Notes under the pieces: model-generated | The model's input: the letters and a program-made list of their open reading frames with translations, nothing else | Database searches by the model: none | Told to the model about the DNA's origin: nothing | Shown here: piece after piece, positions 8,294-17,756 of the stretch | Numbering within the stretch: position 1 is the stretch's first letter | Layout of the letters: each line of letters starts with the position of its first letter | Assembly: GCA_963850535.1 (NCBI GenBank) | Contig: CAWKMC010000046.1 | Coordinates: 34,592-98,591, forward strand | Source of the DNA: JAMXLO01 sp963850535 | Lineage (GTDB): Bacteria > Pseudomonadota > Alphaproteobacteria > Acetobacterales > Acetobacteraceae | DNA: 64,000 nucleotides | Reading direction: 5' to 3' | Position numbers and translations under genes: made by a program

Positions 8294-9546
8294 TTCGCGA
8301 GCGCCGGCTCTGGCGCCGGCACCGTTGCGAGCTTGTGTGGCGGCACCTCGAAGCCGAACAGCCGCGCCGCATTCAGTCCAAGGATGTTGCGCTTCGCCTG
8401 CTCGGACAGAAACGGCAGGCTGGTGATCGAACGCGGCAGATCGAAATCCCAATGCGGCCAGTCCGATGCGAACAACAGCTGGGTCTCCGCGTTGATCGCC
8501 TCCATGGTCGCTTGCGTGAGCTTGAGATTGCTGGTCTCCAGCGGCTGGCTGGTGAAGTACATGTCGCGGATGTACTCGCTCGGCCGTCTGCGCAGCATCG
8601 GTGCCTCGGACGAACGCATCATATATTCGGAGTCCAGCCGCTGCATCAGGAATGGCACCCACGCAAGACCGCTCTCGACCCAGATCACCTTTAGATTGGG
8701 GAACCGCTCAGGGATGCCGTTGATGATCCAGTTGGTCATATGGATCATATTGAAGTAGCAGAACGAGATGGCGTGCATCGAGATGAAGCGGTTGACCTGC
8801 TTCATCGATTCGTCGCCCCAGTGGAACCCGGAGTGAAATGCCAGCGGTTTGCCCGCCGCCTGCAAGGCCGCATAGAGCCGCATATAGCTGTTGTGGTGCA
8901 CCGGCTTATAGCGGGTGGACACCACCGTGAAGCCGATAACGCCAGGCGCATCCGCGAACTCCTCGACCACATCGACGCAGGCGTCCGGGTCGTTGAACGG
9001 CAGATACATCATCGCCTTGATGCGCGGCTCACGCGGCAGCAGCTCCTCGATCAGCCAGCGATTGAACGCGCGACCCAAGGCCACCTCGACTTCCGCCTGC
9101 GGATGCATGCCCAACAGCAGCATCGGCGTCGGAAACGCAACCGTGTAGTCGATGCCCATGCTGTCCATCGCGCGTCGGGTCAGCTCGATCTGGCGATGCG
9201 TATCCTCGCCGATGATGGCATCCGACTGCTGTCCGTGCGGAATGCGCCCGAACATGTCCTGATACAGCATGCCCGGCTGTATATTCAGCAGCCCGGGCGG
9301 CGAACCGCCGCGTTCGCGGAACGATTTGGCCGCGTCGCGCAGATAGTCGTTGTCGATGCGATCGGTGATCTCGGACCAAAACGCGGTCTCGGTCACATGC
9401 GCGTCTACATCGACAATGAAGGTGTCAGCGAGTTTGCGGGCATCCCTTGCCGCATGGGCCAGCACGTCGCGCGTGTCGGTCCTGTTGGTGATCTTTTCCA
9501 GCTCTCGTACAGTCTGAGACGATGATGCGCCGCGTGGTGCTGTCAT
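8290..9546 (-). CDS. Amidohydrolase family protein (amidohydrolase 2 / ACMSD-like)
   Basis: A 418-residue TIM-barrel metal-dependent hydrolase. The N-terminal metal motif is VDVDAHVTE, where the first histidine of the usual H-x-H is replaced by Asp, as is common in this subfamily. The barrel core has LAFHSGFHWG, and a C-terminal metal Asp/His segment reads LLFASDWPHWDFD. ACMSD-like enzymes decarboxylate or hydrolyse ring-cleavage products, and with the downstream Rieske protein a role in aromatic-compound breakdown is a fair inference. First gene of a three-gene operon (9546 to 7621). Confidence 0.8.
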   Translation of the reverse strand: MTAPRGASSSQTVRELEKITNRTDTRDVLAHAARDARKLADTFIVDVDAHVTETAFWSEITDRIDNDYLRDAAKSFRERGGSPPGLLNIQPGMLYQDMFGRIPHGQQSDAIIGEDTHRQIELTRRAMDSMGIDYTVAFPTPMLLLGMHPQAEVEVALGRAFNRWLIEELLPREPRIKAMMYLPFNDPDACVDVVEEFADAPGVIGFTVVSTRYKPVHHNSYMRLYAALQAAGKPLAFHSGFHWGDESMKQVNRFISMHAISFCYFNMIHMTNWIINGIPERFPNLKVIWVESGLAWVPFLMQRLDSEYMMRSSEAPMLRRRPSEYIRDMYFTSQPLETSNLKLTQATMEAINAETQLLFASDWPHWDFDLPRSITSLPFLSEQAKRNILGLNAARLFGFEVPPHKLATVPAPEPALAK

Positions 9547-9764
9547 GGCATTCCCCCATCATTCGGCTTACGCTTCGGCGAGAAGCTAACATGCCGATGC
9601 CGATGGAACTAGCGCGCACGCGGGCTGGTCAGCAGGGATACGCGTTGTGCTAAAGCACGCCGAGCCCCATACCGACAAGGTCACTGAACGCCGTTGCATC
9701 CGTCGAAAATCAGCTAGCCGAGGTTTCACTTTCCATCCCGGTGCAGGGCCGGCACGTTTGCCGC

Positions 9765-12073
9765 ATGCGCAGTCTGCTCAGAACGCTCCGCCGGATACTG
9801 GCCGCCATCGGCTTCGTCGTGCTCCTGGTGGCAGCCGTGGTCACCGGCGTGCTGTGGCTCACTTTGCCACCGCGCTCGCAGCAGGCACGCATCCCTGGGC
9901 TGACCGGGCCCGTCGATATCGGCTTCGACGCGGACGGCATTCCTCGCATCCGCGCGGCCAGCGCCATCGATGCCGCTGCCGCTCTGGGGTTTGTTCACGC
10001 CGCGGGACCGGCTGTTCCAGATGGAAATGATGCGCCGCGCCGCCTCCGGCCGACTGTCGGAGATCGCCGGGCCTGCCACGCTAAACTATGACCGCACGAT
10101 GCGGACGCTGGGACTGCGCCGCCAGGCGCTCGCCAGCTACGAGGCCCTCCCGCAGGAGGCGCGCGCCATGCTGGAGGCCTATGGCCGTGGCGTAAACGCC
10201 TGGATCGCCGAGCGCGGCCGGTTCAGTGCACCCGAGTTTCTGTTCCTAGGCAAACCGGAGCCGTGGCAGCCGGTCGACAGCCTGCTGTGGGGCGAGACGA
10301 TGGGACTGATGCTGTCGCTGAACTGGCGCACCGAGCTGTCGCGCTATGCGCTTCTGGCGCGATTGCCGAAAGAGAAGGTCGATGAGCTGTGGCCGTCGGT
10401 GCTGGGCGACGGCAAGCCGGCTGGCGTCACACCGGCCCCCCAGCACGCCAATGCAGCCCGCGAATTGCTGGACACGCTGCCGCGCTTCCCGGAGCCCTTC
10501 ACCCTGCCGCAGACGGCGTCGAATGAGTGGGCGGTGGACGGGCAGCATACCGCGACGGGTGCACCGTTGCTCGCCGGGGATCCCCATCTGGGGTTCGGGT
10601 TCCCCGCAATCTGGTACCTGGCACGCATCGAGACGCCGCGCGGCGTGCTCGCGGGTGCCACGGCACCGGGCGTGCCGTTCATGGTATTGGGCCATAACGG
10701 CCATATCGCCTGGACCTTCACCACCACTGGCGCCGATGTGCAGGACCTGTTCATCGAGACACCTGCCGACGATGGCCAGTATCAAACCCCCGATGGCCCC
10801 CGTCCGTTCTCGGTGCGCGAGGAACGGATCAAGGTGCGGGGCGAACCGGACCAGGTCCTGACGGTGCGCGAGACACGGCACGGTCCTGTAATCAGCGATC
10901 TTGTTGGGGCGCAGCAGATCCTGGCCGTCTCGATGGCCAATCTGGCGCCGGATAATACCGCCGCGGCGGGGCTACTGGCTTTGAACCAGGCGACGAATGT
11001 CGACGAGGCACGCGCGGCCGCGGCAATGATCACCACACCGGTGCAGAACCTGCTGGTGGCGGATCGTGAGCGGATCGCGCTTTATGTGACCGGGCGGGTG
11101 CCGATCCGGCGCGCCGGCGACGGGTCGGCACCAGTGCCAGGGGACGGGTCGCATGACTGGATCGGCTGGGCGTCCGGCGACCAGCTGCCACACTATGTCG
11201 CCCCGGCCAGCGGCCGATTGGTGAATGCAAATGACCGCATTGCACCGCCAGATTTCCCGGTATTCCTCGGCCGCGACTGGTTTGGCGACTGGCGCGCCCA
11301 GCGCATCCGCCAGCTGCTGGACAACTCCAACAAACACGTGGCGACCGACTTCGCGCGGATGCAAGTCGATGTGCACTCCACATTCGCCCGGCAGGCCCTG
11401 CCCGCGCTGCTGTCCGTGCCAATCAGCGACGATGCCGCCCGGCGGGCTCAGGCGCTGCTGCGCGACTGGGATGGCAGCATGACGCTGGATGCGCCTCAGC
11501 CCCTGATCTTCAACGCCTGGATTCAATTCTTCTACGCCAGGGTGTTGCAGCAGGCTGATGTTCCGCGAGGGGACGGCGGACCGCTTCTGGAATTCGTTTC
11601 CTATGTGCTGTCGCCAGCGGGCGCGCGCTGGTGCGGGGGCGACTGCACGGCGGCCCTGCAGGCGTCACTCGGCGATGCGGTCGCCGACCTGACGAGCCGC
11701 TTCGGGGGCGATCCGGCGAAGTGGCGATGGGGCGATGCGCATCCGGCGGTATTTGCCCATCCGATCCTGCGGCCCATTCCGATCCTTGGCACGCTTGGCA
11801 CCCTCAGCATTCCCAGCCCCGGTGACGATAGTACCGATTGATCGCGGCGGACCCGCCTACAAACAGTTCCAATCGGTGCACGGAGCGGAGTATCGAGGGG
11901 TCTATGACCTTGCCGATCTCGACCGTTCGCTGTTCGTGGTGGCGCCCGGCCAGTCCGGCAACCTGCTCAGCCGCCATGCGCGCGATTTTCTTGCCCGCTG
12001 GCGGGACGGAAACACCATCACGCTTGGGCCAAATCCCGGCACAACTACTGCAACAATCAGGCTGACCCCATGA
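9765..12073 (+). pseudogene. Penicillin acylase family protein (S45), frameshifted twice
   Basis: N-terminal nucleophile amidase of the penicillin/acyl-homoserine-lactone acylase family, periplasmic by its N-terminal hydrophobic segment (LAAIGFVVLLVAAVVTGVLW). The alpha/beta processing site is clear: the beta chain should begin with the Ser codon at 10519-10521 in TASNEWAVDG, followed by APLLAGDPHLGF. The frame breaks near 10000: the N-terminal frame ends ...ALGFVHA and the next frame resumes RDRLFQMEMMRR, one extra C explaining the shift. It breaks again near 11836, where one extra G separates IPSPGDDST from IDRGGPAYKQF and the conserved C-terminus LADLDRSLFVVAPGQSGN. Corrected length is 768 residues, normal for the family. 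The end overlaps the RDD gene by 4 bp. Confidence 0.85.
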
Positions 12074-12567
12074 TCTATCGCACCACTCCCATCGACGATG
12101 ACTGGATCACCGCGGGCGTGATGACCCGACGCATTGTCGCCTGGCTGCTCGACGTGCTGCTGGTGGGACTGACCCTGGCGGTGCTGTGGTTCGTGCTGCT
12201 GCTGTTCGGGGTGCTGACACTGGGGATCGGCATGCCGCTGCTCGGCGTGCTGCCGTTCGTGCCGTTCTGCTACCATCTGTTCTTCGTCGCCGGCCCGTCG
12301 TCCGCCACTCTGGGCCAGCAGGCACTGGGGCTGGCGGTGCGCCGCAACGACGATCTGGGACCGCCGAGCTTCGCCCAGGCCTTTGTCTACACGCTGGCGT
12401 TCTACCTGACGCTCGCCACTCTCGGATGGCTGCTGCTGATCGCGCTGTTTACTGTGCGCCACCGCACCTTGCATGACCTGGCAAGCGGCCTCGTCGTGGT
12501 ACGCGCGCGGGCGTTGACCGGCGGCTTCGGCTCCTGGAACATGCAAGGCGGATCGCCCTACGCATGA
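12070..12567 (+). CDS. RDD family membrane protein
   Basis: A 165-residue integral membrane protein with an RDD-like N-terminus (TRRIVAWLLDVLLVG), three long hydrophobic stretches and the typical C-terminal RHRTLHDLASGLVVVRA. RDD proteins are of uncertain function and some are ion antiporters. Start ATG overlaps the penicillin acylase stop and the end overlaps bpt by 4 bp, so it sits in a tightly coupled three-gene operon. Confidence 0.85.
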   Translation: MIYRTTPIDDDWITAGVMTRRIVAWLLDVLLVGLTLAVLWFVLLLFGVLTLGIGMPLLGVLPFVPFCYHLFFVAGPSSATLGQQALGLAVRRNDDLGPPSFAQAFVYTLAFYLTLATLGWLLLIALFTVRHRTLHDLASGLVVVRARALTGGFGSWNMQGGSPYA

Positions 12568-13346
12568 GCTACAAACCGCCGCGCCGGCCGCAGTTCTTCT
12601 ACACGACGGCCCCCCTGCCCTGCCCGTATCTGGCCGGCCGGACAGAGCGCAAGGTGGTCACCGAGATCACTGGCCCCGATGCTGATGGGTTGCACGACCG
12701 GCTGTCGCGCGCAGGCTTCCGGCGCAGCCACAACATCGCCTATGCGCCGGTGTGCCCATCCTGCCAGGCCTGCATCCCGATCCGCATTCCGGTGGCCAAT
12801 TTCCAGGCTGACCGAACTCTGCGGCGCATCTGGCGCGCCAACGCGATGCTTGAGGGTTTCGAAGTTCCGGCGCGCGCCACCGCTGAGCAGTTCCACCTGT
12901 TCCAGCGCTATCAAAGCGCGCGCCACGGCGATGGCGACATGGCAACGATGAGCTTCTATGACTACCGCGCCATGGTCGAGGACACGCCAATCGAGACCTT
13001 TATCGTGGAGTTCCGCGATCCCGACGATCGGATGGTGAGCGCGTGCCTGGCCGACCGGTTGGGAGACGGGCTTTCGGCGGTCTACTCGTTCTTTGCGCCT
13101 GGGTTGGAGCGGCGGTCGCTCGGCACTCACGCGATCCTGTGGCTGATCGAGCGGGCACGTAGCCTGGGTCTGCCGTATGTCTATCTCGGCTACTGGGTAC
13201 CGGAGAGCCGCAAGATGGCGTACAAATCGCGCTTCCGGCCGGCGGAGGTTCTGGCCGGCGGGACGTGGCGGGTGTTGACCGATTCTGATCTTGGCAGTGG
13301 CGTCGGCACAATCGAGGGCACGCTGGTGCCGGAGAGCGCGGACTGA
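12564..13346 (+). CDS. bpt: Aspartate/glutamate leucyltransferase (arginyl-tRNA-protein transferase family)
   Basis: A 260-residue Bpt/ATE enzyme, which transfers Leu from Leu-tRNA to N-terminal Asp or Glu and marks proteins for ClpS/ClpAP degradation (N-end rule). The N-terminal region has PCPYLAGRTERKVVTEI and the conserved cysteine cluster YAPVCPSCQACIPIRIPV. The GNAT-like C-terminal half has LPYVYLGYWVPESRKMAYK. Length matches the family (about 250). Start ATG overlaps the RDD gene's stop. The frame is intact. Confidence 0.9.
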   Translation: MSYKPPRRPQFFYTTAPLPCPYLAGRTERKVVTEITGPDADGLHDRLSRAGFRRSHNIAYAPVCPSCQACIPIRIPVANFQADRTLRRIWRANAMLEGFEVPARATAEQFHLFQRYQSARHGDGDMATMSFYDYRAMVEDTPIETFIVEFRDPDDRMVSACLADRLGDGLSAVYSFFAPGLERRSLGTHAILWLIERARSLGLPYVYLGYWVPESRKMAYKSRFRPAEVLAGGTWRVLTDSDLGSGVGTIEGTLVPESAD

Positions 13347-13752
13347 CGCTGGATGTTGTGGCGCACGGTCTGACGGCTTTGGCGCAATGACGTCCCGCCC
13401 GGGTTGCGCGGGCGCTGAAACAGGCGTTGCATGCACCGCGGTTCCCAACACCAAGCAACGCATGCTATCTAGCTCGTGATACTCGACTTGGTTGTTCGGC
13501 GTCCGCTGGCGACCGTTGACTGTGTCTTGTCTTTCGATTGACTTCTCGGCGCAAATTGCGATTTCGATCGTGGGCTTGCCAGGACCGGCTTACGCACCGT
13601 CGAGGCTGCGTCAATCCCGCCAAACTGCGGTGGGATGGTGACTTCGTTCGTGGGTGTGCTGTTCATGCCACAATTTCAAATTTGTTCCAGTCTGAAGTGC
13701 TGTTCCGACTTGCCGTTGCTCTGCCGCGAATGCGACAGGGCACAATAGTTCA
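13347..13752. other. Intergenic region upstream of cyoA
   Basis: About 400 bp with no supported gene. A GCCCG/CGGGC stem at 13396-13412 without a T-run may act as a weak terminator after bpt. Two TTGACT hexamers lie near 13516 and 13540 but I cannot pair either with a convincing -10. The promoter of the cyo operon should lie here. Confidence 0.35.
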
Positions 13753-14637
13753 ATGCAACGCAGTGTGCGCGACAGGTTCCTTAAGGCTGCCCTCTCGGCA
13801 TTGCCGGCTGCATTGGCCGGGTGCTCAGGCGGCGTACTGGAGCCACGTGGTCCGATCGGCACGGCAAACCGGCTGATCCTGTTCAATGCTGTGGAGATCA
13901 TGGCGGCAATCGTTGTTCCAACGATCGTTGCCGCGTTGGTGTTCGCGTGGTGGTTCCGAGAAACGAACACCAAGGCACGGTATCAGCCACATTGGGCTTA
14001 CTCGGGCCGGATAGAGCTGATCGTCTGGTTCATTCCGATCCTGGTCATCTGCTTCCTGGGTGGGGTTATCTATATAGGTTCACACGATCTCGATCCTGCA
14101 AAGCCGATCGCCTCTCAGGACAAGCCTCTCGAGGTGCAGGTCGTATCGCTCGATTGGAAGTGGTTGTTCATTTACCCCGACCAGGGTGTTGCCAGCGTGA
14201 ACCAGCTCTTTGTGCCCGTTGGTGCGCCGATCCACTTTAACCTGACCTCCGCGAGCGTGATGAACGCGTTCTTCGTGCCGCAACTCGGCAGCATGATTTA
14301 CACGATGAATGGCATGGTGACGCAGTTACACCTGCAGGCCGATCATGCCGGCGACTACAACGGCCTGTCCGCGCAATTCAGCGGTGATGGCTTCCCGGAC
14401 ATGGGATTCATCGTCCACGCCGTCCCGCAAAACGAATTTGCTGACTGGCTCGCAGGAGTTCGGCGGACAGGGCCAGTATTGGATCGCGCCGGTTACGCTG
14501 ACCTGTCCAAGCAGAATACAGCCCAACCGTTCACCTATCGCCAGGTCGATCCGGCGCTGTTCAATGCTGTCGTGACCCAGAATATCCCGCCGCAACCGGG
14601 ACCGGGCTCACAGCGCGCCGAAAAAGCGGAGCACTGA
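13753..14637 (+). CDS. cyoA: Cytochrome o ubiquinol oxidase subunit II
   Basis: A 294-residue lipoprotein-type subunit II of the heme-copper quinol oxidase, exposing its cupredoxin-like domain to the periplasm. The signal ends in a lipobox (ALAGCSGGV). Two membrane helices follow (EIMAAIVVPTIVAALVFAWW and ELIVWFIPILVICFLGGVIY), then the soluble domain (VQVVSLDWKWLFIYPDQGVA, PQLGSMIYTMNGM). As expected for quinol oxidases, there is no CuA ligand set. It is followed 2 bp later by cyoB. The ribosome-binding site before ATG 13753 is weak. Confidence 0.92.
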   Translation: MQRSVRDRFLKAALSALPAALAGCSGGVLEPRGPIGTANRLILFNAVEIMAAIVVPTIVAALVFAWWFRETNTKARYQPHWAYSGRIELIVWFIPILVICFLGGVIYIGSHDLDPAKPIASQDKPLEVQVVSLDWKWLFIYPDQGVASVNQLFVPVGAPIHFNLTSASVMNAFFVPQLGSMIYTMNGMVTQLHLQADHAGDYNGLSAQFSGDGFPDMGFIVHAVPQNEFADWLAGVRRTGPVLDRAGYADLSKQNTAQPFTYRQVDPALFNAVVTQNIPPQPGPGSQRAEKAEH

Positions 14638-14638
14638 G

Positions 14639-16651
14639 ATGCTTGGGAAGCTGACATGGGACGCGATCCCGTGGAGCCAGCCGATACCACTCGTCGCCGG
14701 CGGGGTGGTGCTGCTCGCCCTGCTCGGTGTCATCGCATGGGTGATCGTGCGCGGTTACCTGCCGTATCTGTGGCGCGAATGGATCACCAGCGTGGACCAC
14801 AAGCGGATCGGGGTGATGTACGTCCTGCTCGGACTGGTCATGTTGCTGCGCGGTTTCATCGACGCACTCATGATGCGCTCACAGCAGGCCATCGCCTTTC
14901 ATGCGCCCGGTTATCTTCCGCCTGAACACTACAATCAGATTTTCAGTGCTCATGGCACGATCATGATCTTCTTTGCGGCGATGCCCATTGTCATCGGCCT
15001 GATGAACTTCGTGGTGCCATTGCAACTCGGCGTGCGCGATGTCGCATTTCCCACCTTGAACTCTACCAGCTTCTGGCTGACGGCAACGGGAGCCTTACTG
15101 GTCAACGTCTCGCTTGTGGTGGGCGAATTCGCGCGAACGGGTTGGCTGCCCTATCCCCCACTCTCCGAAACACAATACCTGCCTGGCGTTGGCGTCGACT
15201 ATTATCTGTGGTCGTTGCAGATCTCCGGTGTCGGCACACTGCTGACGGGCGTCAATTTTGTTACCACGATCCTGAAGATACGCGCCCCGGGTATGGGTTA
15301 TTTCAGGATGCCGATGTTCTGCTGGACAGCGCTCGCCGCCAGTCTGCTGATCGTCGCAGCGTTCCCGGTACTCACTGCTACGCTGGGGATGCTGTTGCTG
15401 GACCGCTATCTCGGCTTCCACTTCTTTACCAACACCGCCGGCGGCAACATGATGATGTTCGTCAACCTCATCTGGGTCTGGGGGCATCCAGAGGTCTATA
15501 TACTTGTTCTGCCGGCATTTGGCGTGTTCTCCGAAGTGTTCTCGACATTCTCGGGCAAGCCCTTGTTCGGCTACCGCTCGATGGTGATGGCAACACTGTT
15601 CATCTGCGTGGTGTCCTTCACGGTATGGCTCCACCATTTTTTCACCATGGGCGCCGGGGCTGACGTCAATGCGACGTTCGGCATTGCGACGAGCGTCATC
15701 GCGGTTGGTACTGGCGTTAAGGTGTACAACTGGATCTTCACGATGTACGGGGGCCGCATTCGGTTCGCCACACCGATGCTGTGGGCGATGGGCTTCATCG
15801 TCACCTTCGTGATCGGCGGCATGACTGGTGTATTGCTGGCGGTGCCGCCCGCCGATTTCATGTTGCACAACAGCCTGTTCCTGGTTGCGCATTTCCACAA
15901 CGTGATTATCGGTGGCGTCCTGTTCGCCGGTCTCGCCGGCCTCACCTACTGGTTCCCCAAAGCATTCGGCTTCCAGCTACATGAAGGTTGGGGCAAGGCT
16001 GCGTTCTGGTGCGGGCTGATTGGCTTTTATGTCACTTTCGTCCCACTCTACGTCGCTGGTCTGCTCGGCATGACTCGCCGACTTCAGCATTATGATGTGG
16101 CGGCGTGGTATCCCTGGATGCTGGTGGCTGCTGTTGGCGTGCTGATCCTGCTGGCCGGCGCGGTCTGCCAGGTTGCACAGCTCGTGGTCAGCATTCGCAA
16201 CCGAGACGAGCTACGGGATGTGATCGGTGATCCCTGGAATGGCCGTTCATTGGAATGGGCAACGTCGTCGCCTCCGCCTCCGTTCAACTTCGCCATACTG
16301 CCCAACGTGCAAGGCGAGGAACCCTACTGGGAGATCAAACGACGCGCCATTGAGACCCAGCATCTGGCACCAGAACCGGAGTACAAAGACATCGAGCTGC
16401 CGCGCAACAGCCCGACCGGGGTTATCACTGCATTCTTCGCCACCATGACCGGTTTCGCGGCGATCTGGCACATTTGGTGGATGGTCGTGCTTGGCATTGT
16501 CGCGGCTTATGTGGTCTTTGTCTGGTTTGCTTGGCGCGACGTAGAGGAATACGTCATCCCGGCGGCAGAGGTCGCACGCCTCGATCGTGAGCGCCGAGGC
16601 GCGCGACAAGCGTGGCTTGACGCGAACGCGCGAGCCGTGGAACCGGCATGA
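14639..16651 (+). CDS. cyoB: Cytochrome o ubiquinol oxidase subunit I
   Basis: A 670-residue catalytic subunit containing the low-spin heme and the heme-copper centre that reduces O2 and pumps protons. Visible are the low-spin heme His region (FSAHGTIMIFFAAMP), the cross-linked His-Tyr loop (VWGHPEVYILVLPAFG), the double His (TVWLHHFFTMGAG) and the distal His pair (LVAHFHNVIIGG). Length matches E. coli CyoB (663). The gene is intact and overlaps the following ATG at 16648 by 4 bp. Confidence 0.95.
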   Translation: MLGKLTWDAIPWSQPIPLVAGGVVLLALLGVIAWVIVRGYLPYLWREWITSVDHKRIGVMYVLLGLVMLLRGFIDALMMRSQQAIAFHAPGYLPPEHYNQIFSAHGTIMIFFAAMPIVIGLMNFVVPLQLGVRDVAFPTLNSTSFWLTATGALLVNVSLVVGEFARTGWLPYPPLSETQYLPGVGVDYYLWSLQISGVGTLLTGVNFVTTILKIRAPGMGYFRMPMFCWTALAASLLIVAAFPVLTATLGMLLLDRYLGFHFFTNTAGGNMMMFVNLIWVWGHPEVYILVLPAFGVFSEVFSTFSGKPLFGYRSMVMATLFICVVSFTVWLHHFFTMGAGADVNATFGIATSVIAVGTGVKVYNWIFTMYGGRIRFATPMLWAMGFIVTFVIGGMTGVLLAVPPADFMLHNSLFLVAHFHNVIIGGVLFAGLAGLTYWFPKAFGFQLHEGWGKAAFWCGLIGFYVTFVPLYVAGLLGMTRRLQHYDVAAWYPWMLVAAVGVLILLAGAVCQVAQLVVSIRNRDELRDVIGDPWNGRSLEWATSSPPPPFNFAILPNVQGEEPYWEIKRRAIETQHLAPEPEYKDIELPRNSPTGVITAFFATMTGFAAIWHIWWMVVLGIVAAYVVFVWFAWRDVEEYVIPAAEVARLDRERRGARQAWLDANARAVEPA

Positions 16652-16690
16652 GCACCAGCAGCGAAGCTCTACCGCAACGGCATCGGCGCG

Positions 16691-17347
16691 ATGTCGATCC
16701 GTATCGGCTTGGACGCAGTGGTGCAGCAGGATATGGCGGCAGGGGACACGACTACGCCACAGGGCGCGGCGAAGGGGGACCCGCCTCCAAGCGCGTCATC
16801 GTTGGATATCGGATTCTGGATATTCCTGCTCAGCGACATCGTCATGTTCTCCGCCTTCTTCGCGGCGCATGCCGTGTTGCAGACGGCGACTGCCGGTGGC
16901 CCGTCGGGGCATGACCTGTTCGATCCGTCGCGGGTCGCACTCGAGACCGCCTTCTTGCTTGCCTCCAGTTTCACGTGTGGCATGTCTGCTGTCGCGAGCA
17001 GTGTGCGCAATCAGCTGTGGACCCAGGTCTCGCTGCTGGTCACCGGTGTTCTCGGTGCATGCTTCCTCGCATTGGAAGTATACGAGTTCACCCACATGGT
17101 CCGTATCGGTGCGGGGCCACAGACGAGCGCTTTCCTGTCGTCCTTCTTTGCCGTCGTCGGTCTGCACGGCTGCCACGTCACCGCGGGGCTGCTGTGGCTC
17201 GGAACGATGATGGCGCAGGTTTTTGTCAAAGGCTTCCGCCCCAACATCCAACGCCGGCTGCTTTGCTTCAACCTGTTCTGGCACACGCTGGACATCATCT
17301 GGGTGGCCTTGTTCACCATCGTCTATCTGATCGGAGAAGGCCGATGA
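16691..17347 (+). CDS. cyoC: Cytochrome o ubiquinol oxidase subunit III
   Basis: Subunit III with five predicted membrane helices, 218 residues. The core GFWIFLLSDIVMFSAFFAAH, LEVYEFTHMVRIGAGP and SSFFAVVGLHGCHVTAG match the CyoC family. ATG 16691 gives a short N-terminus; ATG 16733 (MAAGDTTTP) is an alternative. An ATG at 16648 overlapping the cyoB stop, the usual coupling arrangement, lies in a different frame, so the N-terminus may have been altered by one base change. The 3' end overlaps cyoD by 4 bp. Confidence 0.88.
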   Translation: MSIRIGLDAVVQQDMAAGDTTTPQGAAKGDPPPSASSLDIGFWIFLLSDIVMFSAFFAAHAVLQTATAGGPSGHDLFDPSRVALETAFLLASSFTCGMSAVASSVRNQLWTQVSLLVTGVLGACFLALEVYEFTHMVRIGAGPQTSAFLSSFFAVVGLHGCHVTAGLLWLGTMMAQVFVKGFRPNIQRRLLCFNLFWHTLDIIWVALFTIVYLIGEGR

Positions 17348-17745
17348 GCGGGCGAAGAGAGGACCTCCACCCTAATGGAGCAGATGTCGCACCTGGCGTC
17401 GTCGACGCGGCCGAGGAAACTGTCCGCGAGAAGATCGGGGGTTATCTACTCGGCCTGGTGCTAGCCACCCTGCTCACGATCGCTTCGTTCTATGTCGCCG
17501 GCACCCATCTGATCTGGGGGCCCAGCATCCCCATCGCCCTCGCCGTGCTGGCGATCGCGCAGATCGGCATTCACCTGGCGTTCTTCCTGCACATCACCTC
17601 TGCACCGGACAACACCAACAACATCCTCGCACTGGCCTTCGGCGTTCTGATCGTTGTGCTGGTCGTCGGAGGCTCGCTGTGGATCATGGGCCACCTGAAC
17701 CAGAACATGCTGCCGATGGACCAGATGATGCAGATGCAGCGCTGA
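17344..17745 (+). CDS. cyoD: Cytochrome o ubiquinol oxidase subunit IV
   Basis: A 133-residue subunit IV that helps assemble the oxidase. It has three hydrophobic helices with KIGGYLLGLVLATLLTIASF, LAIAQIGIHLAFFLHITSAP and a third before a Met-rich tail. ATG 17344 overlaps the cyoC stop. No cyoE (heme o synthase) follows, since the next gene is convergent. The operon therefore relies on cyoE/ctaB elsewhere. Confidence 0.92.
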   Translation: MSGRREDLHPNGADVAPGVVDAAEETVREKIGGYLLGLVLATLLTIASFYVAGTHLIWGPSIPIALAVLAIAQIGIHLAFFLHITSAPDNTNNILALAFGVLIVVLVVGGSLWIMGHLNQNMLPMDQMMQMQR

Positions 17746-17756
17746 GCGGTGGACGG

